Part shown: piece by piece, positions 54,716-63,981 of the stretch
How positions within the stretch are numbered: the first letter of the stretch is position 1
Layout: every line of letters begins with the position of its first letter
Assembly: GCF_025362475.1 (NCBI RefSeq)
Contig: NZ_JANYGH010000016.1
Span: forward strand, 62,001-126,000
Source: Mucilaginibacter sp.
GTDB taxonomy: Bacteria > Bacteroidota > Bacteroidia > Sphingobacteriales > Sphingobacteriaceae
Length of the DNA stretch: 64,000 bases
Reading direction: 5' to 3'
Program-made: the position numbers and the translations under genes
Notes under the pieces: model-generated
Seen by the model: only the letters and a program-made list of their open reading frames with translations
What the model was told of the DNA's origin: nothing
Database searches by the model: none

Positions 54716-56554
54716 ATGTGTGGAATTGTAGGTTATATCGGATTTAGAGACGCATGGCCAATTGTAATAAAAGGCCTTAAACGATTAGAGTACCGTGGGT
54801 ATGATAGCGCAGGGATTGCGATTATCAACCATGAGGGTTTTAACGTTTATAAAAAAGTAGGTAAAGTATCCTATCTTGAAGCCCATGCTGAAAACCAGGA
54901 TACAAGCGGGTATATCGCCATTGGCCATACCCGATGGGCAACACATGGTATACCATCTGACCTTAATTCGCATCCACACGCTTCAAATGATAATCGCCTG
55001 CACATTATTCACAATGGCATTATTGAAAATTACTCAACACTGAAAGAAGAATTAATAAACCGCGGGCATAAGTTTAAAAGCGAAACCGATACCGAGGTTT
55101 TAATACATTTGGTAGAAGAAATACAAAATATTGAGCAAACAGATTTGTTGGAGGCAGTGCGTTTGGCCTTAAATACGGTGATTGGCGCATATGCAATAGT
55201 TATATTAGATAGGGAAAATCCGGGTCAATTAATTGCTGCCCGAAAAGGAAGTCCCCTGGTTATCGGGGTTGGTGAGGGTGAATATTTTATTGCCTCAGAT
55301 GCAACACCTATAATTGAATATACCAAAAATGTTATCTATCTAAAAGACAATGAAATAGCATTGGTAAAACGCGATGGTCTTTTAGTTAAACGATTGGATA
55401 ATGTAATTCAAACCCCGCTTATACAAGAACTAGAAATGAAACTTGAATCACTTGAAAAAGGTGGTTTTGAGCATTTTATGTTAAAAGAGATATTTGAACA
55501 GCCTCGTTCAATAAAAGATTGTATGCGCGGGCGTATCATTCCTGAAATTGGAAAGGTTGAGTTAGGCGGGGTAAAAGAATATGCTGATAAACTTAAAAAT
55601 GTTGAACGGATAATAATAATAGCCTGCGGTACATCCTGGCATGCCGGTTTAGCAGGCGAATATTTAATTGAAGAGTATGGGCGGGTTTCTGTAGAGGTTG
55701 AATACGCGTCAGAGTTCAGATATCGAAATCCAATTATTAGTGAGAATGATATAGTAATTGCCATATCGCAATCTGGGGAAACGGCGGATACAATGGCTGC
55801 GATAGAAATTGCCAAAGAAAGGGGAGCAACAATTTTGGGTATTTGCAATGTTGTCGGGGCTTCAATTCCAAGAATTACACATGCGGGCGTTTACACCCAT
55901 GCTGGTCCGGAAATTGGCGTGGCCTCAACAAAAGCCTTTACTGCACAGGTTACCGTTTTAACATTGTTAGCCTTATATATCGCGCAGCAAAAAGGGACTA
56001 TTACATCATCTAAACTAACGCGTTTATTAACTGAACTTGAAACCATCCCAGAAAAGGTTCAAACCCTTTTAGCTGATAATGATTTGATAAAAAGCATTGC
56101 ATCTAAAATTAAAAACGCCAGCAACTGCCTGTTTTTGGGCCGTGGGAGCGGGTTTCCTGTAGCTTTGGAAGGCGCATTGAAATTGAAGGAGATTTCATAT
56201 ATTCATGCTGAGGGGTATCCGGCGGCAGAAATGAAGCATGGTCCAATTGCTTTAATTGATGAAGCGATGCCGGTTGTATTTATAGCCACTAAAAATTCTT
56301 CTTATGATAAGGTTATAAGTAATATACAGGAGGTGAAAGCCAGGAAGGGAATAGTGATAGCTATAGTGACGCAGGGTGATACCAAAGTAAGGGAAATGGC
56401 GGATTATTGCATAGAGATACCAGATGCTGATGAAGCCTTTTTGCCGCTTTTAGCTACAATACCTTTGCAGTTACTGGCGTATCACATAGCTGTGATGCGG
56501 GGTTGTAATGTTGATCAGCCGCGTAATCTTGCAAAATCAGTAACTGTTGAGTAA
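54716..56554 (+). CDS. glmS: Glutamine-fructose-6-phosphate aminotransferase (isomerising)
   Basis: The 612-residue protein starts at ATG 54716 because the catalytic Cys must be residue 2 (MCGIVGYIG); an upstream ATG at 54680 would bury it. The N-terminal glutaminase domain has the RGYDSAGIA and HTRWATHG motifs. Two SIS isomerase domains follow: IACGTSWHAGLAGEY, ISQSGETADTMAA and the later LGRGSGFPVALEGALKLKE. It ends with the conserved PRNLAKSVTVE. The enzyme makes glucosamine-6-phosphate from fructose-6-phosphate and glutamine (EC 2.6.1.16), the entry to UDP-GlcNAc for peptidoglycan, LPS and exopolysaccharide. Its promoter resembles that of the exopolysaccharide operon 0.6 kb downstream. 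A terminator follows at 56642-56665. Confidence 0.97.
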   Translation: MCGIVGYIGFRDAWPIVIKGLKRLEYRGYDSAGIAIINHEGFNVYKKVGKVSYLEAHAENQDTSGYIAIGHTRWATHGIPSDLNSHPHASNDNRLHIIHNGIIENYSTLKEELINRGHKFKSETDTEVLIHLVEEIQNIEQTDLLEAVRLALNTVIGAYAIVILDRENPGQLIAARKGSPLVIGVGEGEYFIASDATPIIEYTKNVIYLKDNEIALVKRDGLLVKRLDNVIQTPLIQELEMKLESLEKGGFEHFMLKEIFEQPRSIKDCMRGRIIPEIGKVELGGVKEYADKLKNVERIIIIACGTSWHAGLAGEYLIEEYGRVSVEVEYASEFRYRNPIISENDIVIAISQSGETADTMAAIEIAKERGATILGICNVVGASIPRITHAGVYTHAGPEIGVASTKAFTAQVTVLTLLALYIAQQKGTITSSKLTRLLTELETIPEKVQTLLADNDLIKSIASKIKNASNCLFLGRGSGFPVALEGALKLKEISYIHAEGYPAAEMKHGPIALIDEAMPVVFIATKNSSYDKVISNIQEVKARKGIVIAIVTQGDTKVREMADYCIEIPDADEAFLPLLATIPLQLLAYHIAVMRGCNVDQPRNLAKSVTVE

Positions 56555-56641
56555 AATGAAATTATAACCCATTTTACGGCAATTACGGCTTATAATAAAT
56601 TACTGTAGCAAACCAATAGTTCATATATAATAAATAAGATT

Positions 56642-56665
56642 AGCAGGCGTAAGCCTGCTTTTTTT
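56642..56665 (+). terminator. Rho-independent terminator after glmS
   Basis: AGCAGGC, loop GTAA, GCCTGCT, then a T run (56642-56665). A short, perfect intrinsic terminator. Confidence 0.88.
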
Positions 56666-56858
56666 ATGTATTATATTATAGTATTTCATTTCCCCTAATT
56701 CATCTACATACTCTGCTGCTAAAAATATCTTCTGTCTGAATCTGTCATTCAGCATCTGTGTTTATTTAAAAATTTAATAAGATTCACGTTTACTAACCTG
56801 TGGCGTGGATTTTACGTTTTTTCGGTATTTCATATATCAAAATCGTAGTGCAATTTTT

Positions 56859-56958
56859 CTAAAAAAAAAGATAACGCAAATCACAATTCTGCCTAAAAAA
56901 AAGATAATACAAATCACAATTTCGCCTAAAAAAAAAGTTACCGAGATCACAATTTCTG
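56859..56958. repeat. Three A-rich tandem repeats of about 33 bp
   Basis: Units at about 56859-56891, 56892-56924 and 56925-56958 share CCTAAAAAAAAGATAA and CAAATCACAATT, with the third unit more divergent. They lie in the 629-bp gap between glmS and the exopolysaccharide operon. A reading frame through them is low-complexity and not credible as a gene. Confidence 0.65.
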
Positions 56959-57067
56959 AACTTTTATCAAAGCTTTTTGAACTTTATTACCACTTTTCAC
57001 ACCCTGTTTTACAGGGTTTGTAAATCATGTTATAGGCAACTTTACACTTTATGTGAAGTGAATACAA

Positions 57068-57133
57068 CCATTTTACAATTTAATTTCAATCGGAAAAAAC
57101 GGTATTCAATTGGAGTTCAAATAGATAAATTTG
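57068..57133 (+). promoter_or_regulatory. Promoter block of the exopolysaccharide operon shared with glmS
   Basis: ACAATTT (57075), TTCAATCG (57085), TTGG (57110) and TAAATTTG (57126) match the glmS block in order and spacing. It ends 50 bp before the ATG of the wza-like gene, almost the same distance as at glmS. Confidence 0.6.
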
Positions 57134-57183
57134 ATTCATAAAACAGGTCGAAAATATAATCTGTTTCCTTTAAACCGATAATC

Positions 57184-57930
57184 ATGAAAGTAATTTTAGC
57201 TATTTGTGTAATACCGTTAATGTTAATTACAAGCTGCGCAGCAAGACGCGATCTCGTATATTTTAGTAACATGGCAAACGCAACAGTTGTTAATAATTCA
57301 CAAGCACAACAAGAAGTTCGGATACATAAAAATGATATTGTAAGTGTATCAGTAAACAGCCTAAGCGAAGAATCTAATAAACTTTTCTCAATGCCGAATG
57401 CTCAACTGGGCAAAGAGGTAGGATATAAAGTAAATACAGACGGCGCTATTCAATTACCACTTATAGGGGAGTTTAAAATTGAAGGGATGAACGTTGAAGA
57501 AGCACAAACCGCAATAGCCCTGGAATTAAAAAAACACGTTAAAAGTCCGGTTGTAGATGTAAGGCTTATCAATTTTAAAGTAACGGTGATTGGGGAAGTT
57601 AATAAACCATCAACTTTTATTATAAGCGATGAAAAGGTAAACTTATTAGAGGCCCTGGGGCTTGCCGGAGACATGACCGTGTACGGTAAAAGAGAAAATG
57701 TTTTGATTATACGTAATGAGGGGGGCAATAAATCAATGACAAGGCTAAATCTTAATAAGCTGGAGTCAATGAATTCACCCTATTTCAACCTAAAGCAAAA
57801 TGATATAGTTTATGTAGAGCCAGATAGATCAAAAGCCGTAGAATATAGTCAAAATACGCGGTTATTGCCTGTTGTTATAGCCTCTATTTCTGCGCTTGCG
57901 GTTTTGGCTGCAGTACTTTTAAAAAGATAA
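57184..57930 (+). CDS. Polysaccharide export outer-membrane lipoprotein (Wza-like)
   Basis: The 248-residue protein has a lipoprotein leader with lipobox ITSC (MKVILAICVIPLMLITSCAA). The Poly_export domain spans about 45-135 (IHKNDIVSVSVNSLSEE, VNTDGAIQLPLIGEFKIEGM), followed by an SLBB domain (VTVIGEVNKPSTFIISDEKV, NLLEALGLAGDMTVYGKR). A C-terminal membrane segment LLPVVIASISALAVLAAVLL is present, unlike classic Wza with its amphipathic helix. It is the first gene of the exopolysaccharide operon, 18 bp before the tyrosine-kinase gene, with which it should form the export channel. Confidence 0.92.
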   Translation: MKVILAICVIPLMLITSCAARRDLVYFSNMANATVVNNSQAQQEVRIHKNDIVSVSVNSLSEESNKLFSMPNAQLGKEVGYKVNTDGAIQLPLIGEFKIEGMNVEEAQTAIALELKKHVKSPVVDVRLINFKVTVIGEVNKPSTFIISDEKVNLLEALGLAGDMTVYGKRENVLIIRNEGGNKSMTRLNLNKLESMNSPYFNLKQNDIVYVEPDRSKAVEYSQNTRLLPVVIASISALAVLAAVLLKR

Positions 57931-57948
57931 ATATATAACTGTTTCATA

Positions 57949-60282
57949 ATGTTAAAGATCGTTAACATGGACGCGAATTTTACTTTAAAACAATCCTTAC
58001 CTGGTAATAGCTTTATGGATAATGCCATGCCTTATATAAAACGCTGGTATTGGCTTGTTGCAGGTTTGTTGATCAGTTTATTAGCCGTGTGGTTGTATTT
58101 AAATTATGTTACACCTCTGTACAAGATCACAAGCACCCTTCAAATTCCAGACGATAAGAAAGGCGACGGGAGCCTGCTTAAGGCTACTGCTTTTAGCGAC
58201 CTTAATATGTTCCAGGAAACTAAAACCGTGGATAATGAAATGGAAGTTTTGCGCTCAAAGGATTTAATATATAGCGTATTTAAAAAGCTAAACCTGGAAG
58301 TTGCTTATTTTGATGAGAGTGGGTATAAAACGGATGAATTGTATGGAGATGAACTGCCATTTATTGTAACAGTAAATAAAATAAGTAAAAATGCATATCT
58401 GAAAAAGCTTCAGCTTCAAACATATTCACATACAACATTTTTACTTACAGAAGGTAAAATGAGCTGGATATACAGATATGGCCAGATGATTCAACATGCT
58501 GATTATGTATTTAAAGTAGATAAAGGGCCGGCTAATTTTACAGGCGAGCCGATTGTATCTATCAAGTTTAAAAATATAAGAAAATTGGCAGCTGCCTACA
58601 GTGCAGGTCTATTGCAGGTGAACCCTGTTATCAAAGAGTCAAATACCGTGATATTAAGTATTGTTGATGCGGTGCCACAAAGAGGCATTGATATTTTAAC
58701 TAATATGATTAACACGTACAATGCCGAAAACGTACAGAAAAAAAATATTATAGCTGTTAATACCATCGTGTTCATTGATAAAAGGCTTAAGACAATGGAA
58801 CAAGATCTGTCTTCTACGGAAGGAGATATAGAAGCATATAAACAACAAAATGGCGCTTCTGAGATAGGCGCAGGCACACAAGTTAATTTAACAAAGTCTG
58901 CGGAGTATACTCAATTGCTTGAAGAGTCAAGCACGGAATTAGGTATTGTAAAATCTATAGAATCCTATTTAAACCAACCTGGTAACCAATACAACGCTAT
59001 ACCAAGTACAATGGGGCTTAAGGATCCGGTTTTGAACACATTGGTAAGCCGTTTTAACGATCTTCAGATTGAAAGAAACAGGATGTTGAACAGTGCAAAC
59101 CTCAGCAATCCCTTAATTCAAAATTTAAGCAGTCAGATAGCAAGCCTGCGCGAAAACATAAAGGAGAACTTAAGTAACATTAAAAAAGGGTTTGTAATTG
59201 GGCATAAACTCCTTAAACAAAACTCGGCGGAGTATGACTCTAAGATACGTTCAGTGCCAACACTTGAAAGAGGTCTTTTGCAACGGGGCAGAGAACAAAG
59301 CGTGAAAACTAACCTATACCAATACTTATTACAGAAAAGAGAAGAGACAGCCTTATCTCTGTCTGCAACAATTCCATCAGCGCAGATAATTGATAAGCCG
59401 GCATATGACCCAATTCCAGAATTTCCTAAGCAACAGCTGATGTATTTGATTGGTAGCATTGTTGGGCTGTTGGTTCCGGGTTTCTCAATTTTTATGTCGC
59501 AAAAACTAAACTCAAAAGTCAGAAATACATCCAATTTATTAAACATAAAAGGGGTAAGAGTATTAGGGGAACTGTGTCATAACGATCAACTTCAAAGCCC
59601 GGTGGCTATACATAAAGGGAGCACAACAGTTATTTCAGAATTGTTTAGATATATCCGTAGCAACTTGGGGATATTGAACCAGGGACTACCACAAAAAAAC
59701 ATCCTGGTTACCTCATGTATGAAAGGAGAGGGTAAAACTTTCTTTAGTATCAACTTAGCACTGACCCTTTCGCTAATGAATAAAAAAGTGTTAATCATGG
59801 AGTTTGATTTGCGCAAACCAGATTTGCTTAAATCAGTTGGAATTGAACAAAAAATGGGTATCACAGATTTTCTTGAAGGAGATACCGATTCATTATTGGA
59901 TTGTATACAGCCGTATGGTGAGTCAGGAAATTTGTTTGTCTTAGGATGCGGAAGAATGCCAAAAAATCCGGCTGAGCTACTATTGGATCATCGCATTGAT
60001 TTACTTTTTAACTGGTGTAATACTCAATTTGATTATATCATCATTGATACATCACCCGTAGGCGCGGTTTCTGATGCCTTCGGCCTGGCTAAATATGCAG
60101 ATTTGAGCATTTTCATTGTACGTTACAATTATACAAGTACAGAGCAATTAGATATCCTAAGGGATATTTATGATAACGAGAAATTAAAAAACCTAATGGT
60201 TGTATTTAACGATGCAAAAAGAGAGAACCGCGCAGCATATACTTATGGCGGTTATGGATATGCACCTGTGTATGGCTCTTAG
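57949..60282 (+). CDS. Wzc-like polysaccharide co-polymerase/BY-type tyrosine kinase
   Basis: The protein has 777 residues (start 57949; ATG 57967 also possible). The N-terminal membrane segment WYWLVAGLLISLLAVWLYL begins the Wzz domain, followed by coiled-coil periplasmic parts and the second membrane segment LMYLIGSIVGLLVPGFSIFM at about 500-520. The cytoplasmic kinase domain has Walker A KGEGKTFFS, Walker A' MEFDLRKPD and Walker B IIIDTSPVG. The C-terminal tail has a Tyr cluster (AAYTYGGYGYAPVYGS), the autophosphorylation region of bacterial tyrosine kinases. It controls chain length and export together with the Wza-like protein. Confidence 0.93.
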   Translation: MLKIVNMDANFTLKQSLPGNSFMDNAMPYIKRWYWLVAGLLISLLAVWLYLNYVTPLYKITSTLQIPDDKKGDGSLLKATAFSDLNMFQETKTVDNEMEVLRSKDLIYSVFKKLNLEVAYFDESGYKTDELYGDELPFIVTVNKISKNAYLKKLQLQTYSHTTFLLTEGKMSWIYRYGQMIQHADYVFKVDKGPANFTGEPIVSIKFKNIRKLAAAYSAGLLQVNPVIKESNTVILSIVDAVPQRGIDILTNMINTYNAENVQKKNIIAVNTIVFIDKRLKTMEQDLSSTEGDIEAYKQQNGASEIGAGTQVNLTKSAEYTQLLEESSTELGIVKSIESYLNQPGNQYNAIPSTMGLKDPVLNTLVSRFNDLQIERNRMLNSANLSNPLIQNLSSQIASLRENIKENLSNIKKGFVIGHKLLKQNSAEYDSKIRSVPTLERGLLQRGREQSVKTNLYQYLLQKREETALSLSATIPSAQIIDKPAYDPIPEFPKQQLMYLIGSIVGLLVPGFSIFMSQKLNSKVRNTSNLLNIKGVRVLGELCHNDQLQSPVAIHKGSTTVISELFRYIRSNLGILNQGLPQKNILVTSCMKGEGKTFFSINLALTLSLMNKKVLIMEFDLRKPDLLKSVGIEQKMGITDFLEGDTDSLLDCIQPYGESGNLFVLGCGRMPKNPAELLLDHRIDLLFNWCNTQFDYIIIDTSPVGAVSDAFGLAKYADLSIFIVRYNYTSTEQLDILRDIYDNEKLKNLMVVFNDAKRENRAAYTYGGYGYAPVYGS

Positions 60283-60380
60283 GTTTATAATAATTTTTAA
60301 TTGTGCAAGCTTAATAGCACAGGAGTGAATGTGTTATTCGGTGTGATACTATTTGATGGTTTGTACTTCAATAAAGCGCT

Positions 60381-60645
60381 ATGTAAGTGAGATGGCGAAG
60401 CCATAAACTGTCAAGAGAATACCTTCTGTTACAAAATAAAATAAGTTTTTTTAAGAATAAAAGCCATGTAAGTGGAGTGGCGAAGCCATATATGCTTATA
60501 TAGGCACCAGATTACCAGTGTTGTTGTGTTATAAAGAACTGTTTGTAAATACATTTTCATTCATTACCTCCTTTTTAAGCTTCTTTTAAAAGAAGTAAGT
60601 AAATACTCCCCAATTACATTATGTAAGTGAGATGGCGAAGCCATA
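60381..60645 (+). repeat. Three 25-bp repeats in the leader of the antiterminator gene
   Basis: Copies at 60381-60405, 60466-60490 and 60621-60645 read ATGTAAGTGAGATGG then CGAAGCCATA. The first and third are identical, the second differs at three adjacent positions. The core ATGGC-GAA-GCCAT can form a small hairpin with a GAA loop. They are spaced 85 and 155 bp apart, all in the same direction, and fill the 400-bp gap between the kinase gene and the NusG-like gene. No gene is seen in this gap. Confidence 0.75.
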
Positions 60646-60682
60646 AAATGATCATATAAAATAGTCAGCTAAAACACTTTTT

Positions 60683-61246
60683 ATGGAACCTCAATTAAAT
60701 TTAATCAAAAATCCCATGTTAAACTTGCATGAAAAGAAATGGCTTGTTATATATACAAGACCCAGATGGGAAAAAAAGGTTGACAAACTTTTAAAGCAAC
60801 GGGGTATTGAATCTTATTGCCCGCTAAGGGAGGTGGTAAATCAATGGGCCGATCGAAAAAAGGAGGTAAGCCTTCCTCTATTTAACTCTTACATATTTGT
60901 TAATGTTGATTTATATGACCAGGCCGATGTTCTTTACACATTGGGTGTTATGGGTTATGTTTATTACATGGGCAAACCTGCTGTTGTTAGGAACAGCATT
61001 ATTGAAGAAATAAAAATTAACCTGGCCAATTATAAAGATTTGGAAATCGTGAACCTGCAGGGTGTAGCAGTAGGCGATACCGTGAAAATAAAAAATGGGG
61101 CACTTACAAATCAGCTGGGTAAGGTAATTCAAATACAAGGCAAAAATGTACTAATGGTATTTGACACTATCAATTGTGCATTGGTAACGCGTGTGGCCCT
61201 TCAAAATTTAACAATTCAAGACTTAAACAATAATCATGAAAATTGA
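60683..61246 (+). CDS. UpxY/NusG-like transcription antiterminator of the polysaccharide operon
   Basis: The 187-residue protein begins with a NusG-type domain: [40 protein letters not shown] and [18 protein letters not shown]-like C-terminal domain follows ([20 protein letters not shown]). Such UpxY-type NusG paralogues act on the operon in which they are encoded by loading near its start and preventing early termination. It overlaps the dehydrogenase gene by 11 bp. The three 25-bp repeats lie just before it. Confidence 0.9.
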   Translation: MEPQLNLIKNPMLNLHEKKWLVIYTRPRWEKKVDKLLKQRGIESYCPLREVVNQWADRKKEVSLPLFNSYIFVNVDLYDQADVLYTLGVMGYVYYMGKPAVVRNSIIEEIKINLANYKDLEIVNLQGVAVGDTVKIKNGALTNQLGKVIQIQGKNVLMVFDTINCALVTRVALQNLTIQDLNNNHEN

Positions 61247-62534
61247 ACATTCTAAACCTAAAATCGGAATTATAGGCCTTGGCTATGTGGGCTTGCCATT
61301 GGCTGTTGAATTTGCAAAAAAATACAAAGTATTTGGGTTCGATATTAATATAAACCGGATCAATCAACTTCGGCAAGGCGTTGATCATACCCTTGAAATT
61401 AGTGAAGAGCAATTGCAGGCAGTAACTACGCCGGTTTGTACAACTCCGGTGGGTTTATATTTTACCGATGAGATTGAAAAGTTAAGAGCCTGCTCTGTGT
61501 ATATCGTAACAGTTCCTACCCCAGTTGATAAAAATAATCGACCGGATTTAAGCCCCTTAATAAATGCCAGCCTGTTAATTGGTAAAGTATTAAAAAAGGG
61601 AGATATAGTTGTTTATGAATCAACTGTTTATCCTGGAGTTACGGAGGATGAATGTATGCCTGTATTGGAAAAAGCCTCTAACCTCCGGTTTAACGTTGAC
61701 TTTTTTGCCGGTTATTCGCCTGAAAGGATCAACCCTGGAGATAAATACCACACTGTTGCCAATATTCGTAAAATAACCTCGGGATCAACACCTGAGACTG
61801 CAGATATTGTAGATGCGCTTTATAAATCTGTAATAACAGCCGGTACATTTAAAGCAGATTCAATAAAAGTTGCTGAGGCGGCAAAAGTTATAGAAAATGC
61901 ACAGCGGGATATCAATATTGCATTCGTAAATGAGCTTGCGATGATATTTAATAGGCTCGGAATTGATACGCATAAGGTATTGGAGGCCGCTGGTACAAAA
62001 TGGAACTTTTTAAATTTTAGGCCAGGACTTGTTGGGGGGCATTGCATCGGTGTTGACCCTTATTACCTGGCACAAAAGGCACAGGAGGCAGGCTATCACC
62101 CGGAAATTATTTTGGCAGGTCGTCGTATAAATGATTCCATGGGGGCATATGTTGCAGATCAGTTTATAAAGCAAATAACCTGCAGGGGTACATCTTTGAT
62201 CAATGCTGAAGTATTGGTGCTTGGTTTTACCTTCAAGGAAAATTGCCCGGATGTTAGGAATACACGTGTAATAGACATTGTTCGGCGCCTGGAAGAGTAT
62301 AAAGTGAAGGTGCACATCCATGATCCCTGGGCTAATGCCGAACAAGCGAAACGTGCATATGGCGTAATATGTGAAAACGGAGAATCCAAAGAAAGGACCT
62401 ATGACGGAATTTTACTTGCCGTTGCCCACGATGAATTTAAAGAGATGAACCTTAAGGATCTTTGTAAACCACATACGGTGCTTTATGATTTGAAAGCATT
62501 TTTACCTGATAACATTGTAAACGCCCGCTTGTAA
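61236..62534 (+). CDS. tviB: UDP-N-acetylglucosamine 6-dehydrogenase-like nucleotide sugar dehydrogenase (TviB/WbpO type)
   Basis: The 432-residue protein starts with the Rossmann motif [20 protein letters not shown]. The signature segments of the TviB/VipA/WbpO branch follow: [89 protein letters not shown] with the catalytic Cys in [11 protein letters not shown], and NVARV-like NIVNARL at the end. Enzymes of this branch oxidise UDP-HexNAc to the uronic acid, a precursor for acidic capsule or exopolysaccharide. It overlaps the antiterminator gene by 11 bp and precedes the flippase by seven. Confidence 0.92.
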   Translation: MKIEHSKPKIGIIGLGYVGLPLAVEFAKKYKVFGFDININRINQLRQGVDHTLEISEEQLQAVTTPVCTTPVGLYFTDEIEKLRACSVYIVTVPTPVDKNNRPDLSPLINASLLIGKVLKKGDIVVYESTVYPGVTEDECMPVLEKASNLRFNVDFFAGYSPERINPGDKYHTVANIRKITSGSTPETADIVDALYKSVITAGTFKADSIKVAEAAKVIENAQRDINIAFVNELAMIFNRLGIDTHKVLEAAGTKWNFLNFRPGLVGGHCIGVDPYYLAQKAQEAGYHPEIILAGRRINDSMGAYVADQFIKQITCRGTSLINAEVLVLGFTFKENCPDVRNTRVIDIVRRLEEYKVKVHIHDPWANAEQAKRAYGVICENGESKERTYDGILLAVAHDEFKEMNLKDLCKPHTVLYDLKAFLPDNIVNARL

Positions 62535-62541
62535 AAACCAT

Positions 62542-63981
62542 ATGAATTATAAAGAAAGAGCTGTTTCGGGCATATTGTGGTCTTTGTCGCAACAAATTAG
62601 CTCAAAGGTGGTGGGGTTTGGTATATCTATCTTCCTTGCGCGTATCCTGGAGCCATCACAATTTGGTTTGATTGCCATGCTGTCTATTTTTATAGCAATT
62701 GGAAACTCCTTGTTGGATAGTGGCTTAACGGCTTCGTTAATCCGCACGCCAAATGCAGATCATAGGGATTTCTCAACGGTATTTTATTTTAACCTGGCCG
62801 GTAGTACCCTGTTATATGCGTTACTTTTTTTGTTTGCTCCATTAATCTCAGATTTTTATAATCAACCAATATTAAAGGCAGTTGTGCGCGTTTATGGTCT
62901 TATTTTAATTATAAACGCATTTTTTGGAGTACAAAGCACTTTACTAATAAAGGATATGAAGTTTAAACTTCAAACTAATATCCAGGTACCTGCAGCTATT
63001 GGAGGTGGAATTTTGGGTATTGTGCTTGCAAAACTAGGATATGGTGTATGGGCCCTGGTATGGATGGGATTATGTAACTCATTTTTATCAACAGCTTTTC
63101 ACTGGGTTTACTCATCCTGGCGACCTGGGTTGATATTTGATAAAGAGATTTTTAAAAAGCACATTAATTTTGGTTACAAAATGACGGTGTCTGGGCTTAT
63201 AGATACCATATATCAAAACCTTTATTTAATTATCATCGGAAAATATTTCTCAGCAGCACAGCTTGGTTTTTATTCCCGCGCTGATAGCATTAGTCAATTG
63301 CCTATAAGCAATATATCGGCAGCCATTAATAAGGTTACGTATCCAATGTTTGCCGAGATAGCACATGATCCGGTACAGTTAAAAAATGTTTATAAGAAGT
63401 TAATGCAACAAGTTATTTTCTGGAACGCTCCGGCTTTAACTTTTCTTTGTGTAATAGCGCAACCGTTGTTTCATATTTTACTTACTGATAAGTGGTTACC
63501 TGCGGTTCCCTATTTTCAAATCTTATGTATTTGTGGAATAATGTATCCGCTGCATTCATACAACTTAAATATTTTAAAAGTAATGGGTAAAGCCTCATTG
63601 TTTTTAAAATTAGAAGTTATAAAAAAGGCGATAAGTGTAATAGGTATTCTAATATTTATTCCATTTGGGATATATGGTTTGTTATATTTTCAGTTGTTCT
63701 TCAATTTCGTAGCGTACTATATCAACTCAATGTACAGTGGCCGGTTAATTTCATATCCAGTAAAGGAGCAAATTGAAGATATATTTCCTATCCTGGCAAT
63801 ATCAAGCACCATAGGTGTTAGTTGTTACCTGCTTAATATCCTATTAATTAATCTTTATATCCCCGCGTTTATGCAAATTGGCATAATAAGCATATTTTAT
63901 TTTGGAGTTTATTATGGCGCTGGCCTTTTAGTAAAGCTGTCTGCAATTAAAGATTTTAACCAATTAATCCTAAAAAAATGA
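62542..63981 (+). CDS. Wzx-type polysaccharide flippase (MOP superfamily)
   Basis: The 479-residue protein has about 14 hydrophobic segments. It begins YKERAVSGILWSLSQQISSK, continues with ILEPSQFGLIAMLSIFIAIG and has the later FYSRADSISQLPISNI and MYPLHSYNLNILKVMGK motifs, all typical of the lipopolysaccharide biosynthesis/PST flippase branch. It should transfer the lipid-linked repeat unit across the inner membrane. The stop codon TGA at 63979-63981 overlaps the next start (ATGA). Confidence 0.92.
   Translation: MNYKERAVSGILWSLSQQISSKVVGFGISIFLARILEPSQFGLIAMLSIFIAIGNSLLDSGLTASLIRTPNADHRDFSTVFYFNLAGSTLLYALLFLFAPLISDFYNQPILKAVVRVYGLILIINAFFGVQSTLLIKDMKFKLQTNIQVPAAIGGGILGIVLAKLGYGVWALVWMGLCNSFLSTAFHWVYSSWRPGLIFDKEIFKKHINFGYKMTVSGLIDTIYQNLYLIIIGKYFSAAQLGFYSRADSISQLPISNISAAINKVTYPMFAEIAHDPVQLKNVYKKLMQQVIFWNAPALTFLCVIAQPLFHILLTDKWLPAVPYFQILCICGIMYPLHSYNLNILKVMGKASLFLKLEVIKKAISVIGILIFIPFGIYGLLYFQLFFNFVAYYINSMYSGRLISYPVKEQIEDIFPILAISSTIGVSCYLLNILLINLYIPAFMQIGIISIFYFGVYYGAGLLVKLSAIKDFNQLILKK

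Noticed and set aside
56805..57023. Plus-strand frame of 72 codons between glmS and the exopolysaccharide operon
   Set aside because: The product consists of KKKI-ITI-type low-complexity repeats from the A-rich tandem units.
60381..60645. Possible CRISPR array
   Set aside because: Only three copies, unequal spacing of 85 and 155 bp, no cas genes.
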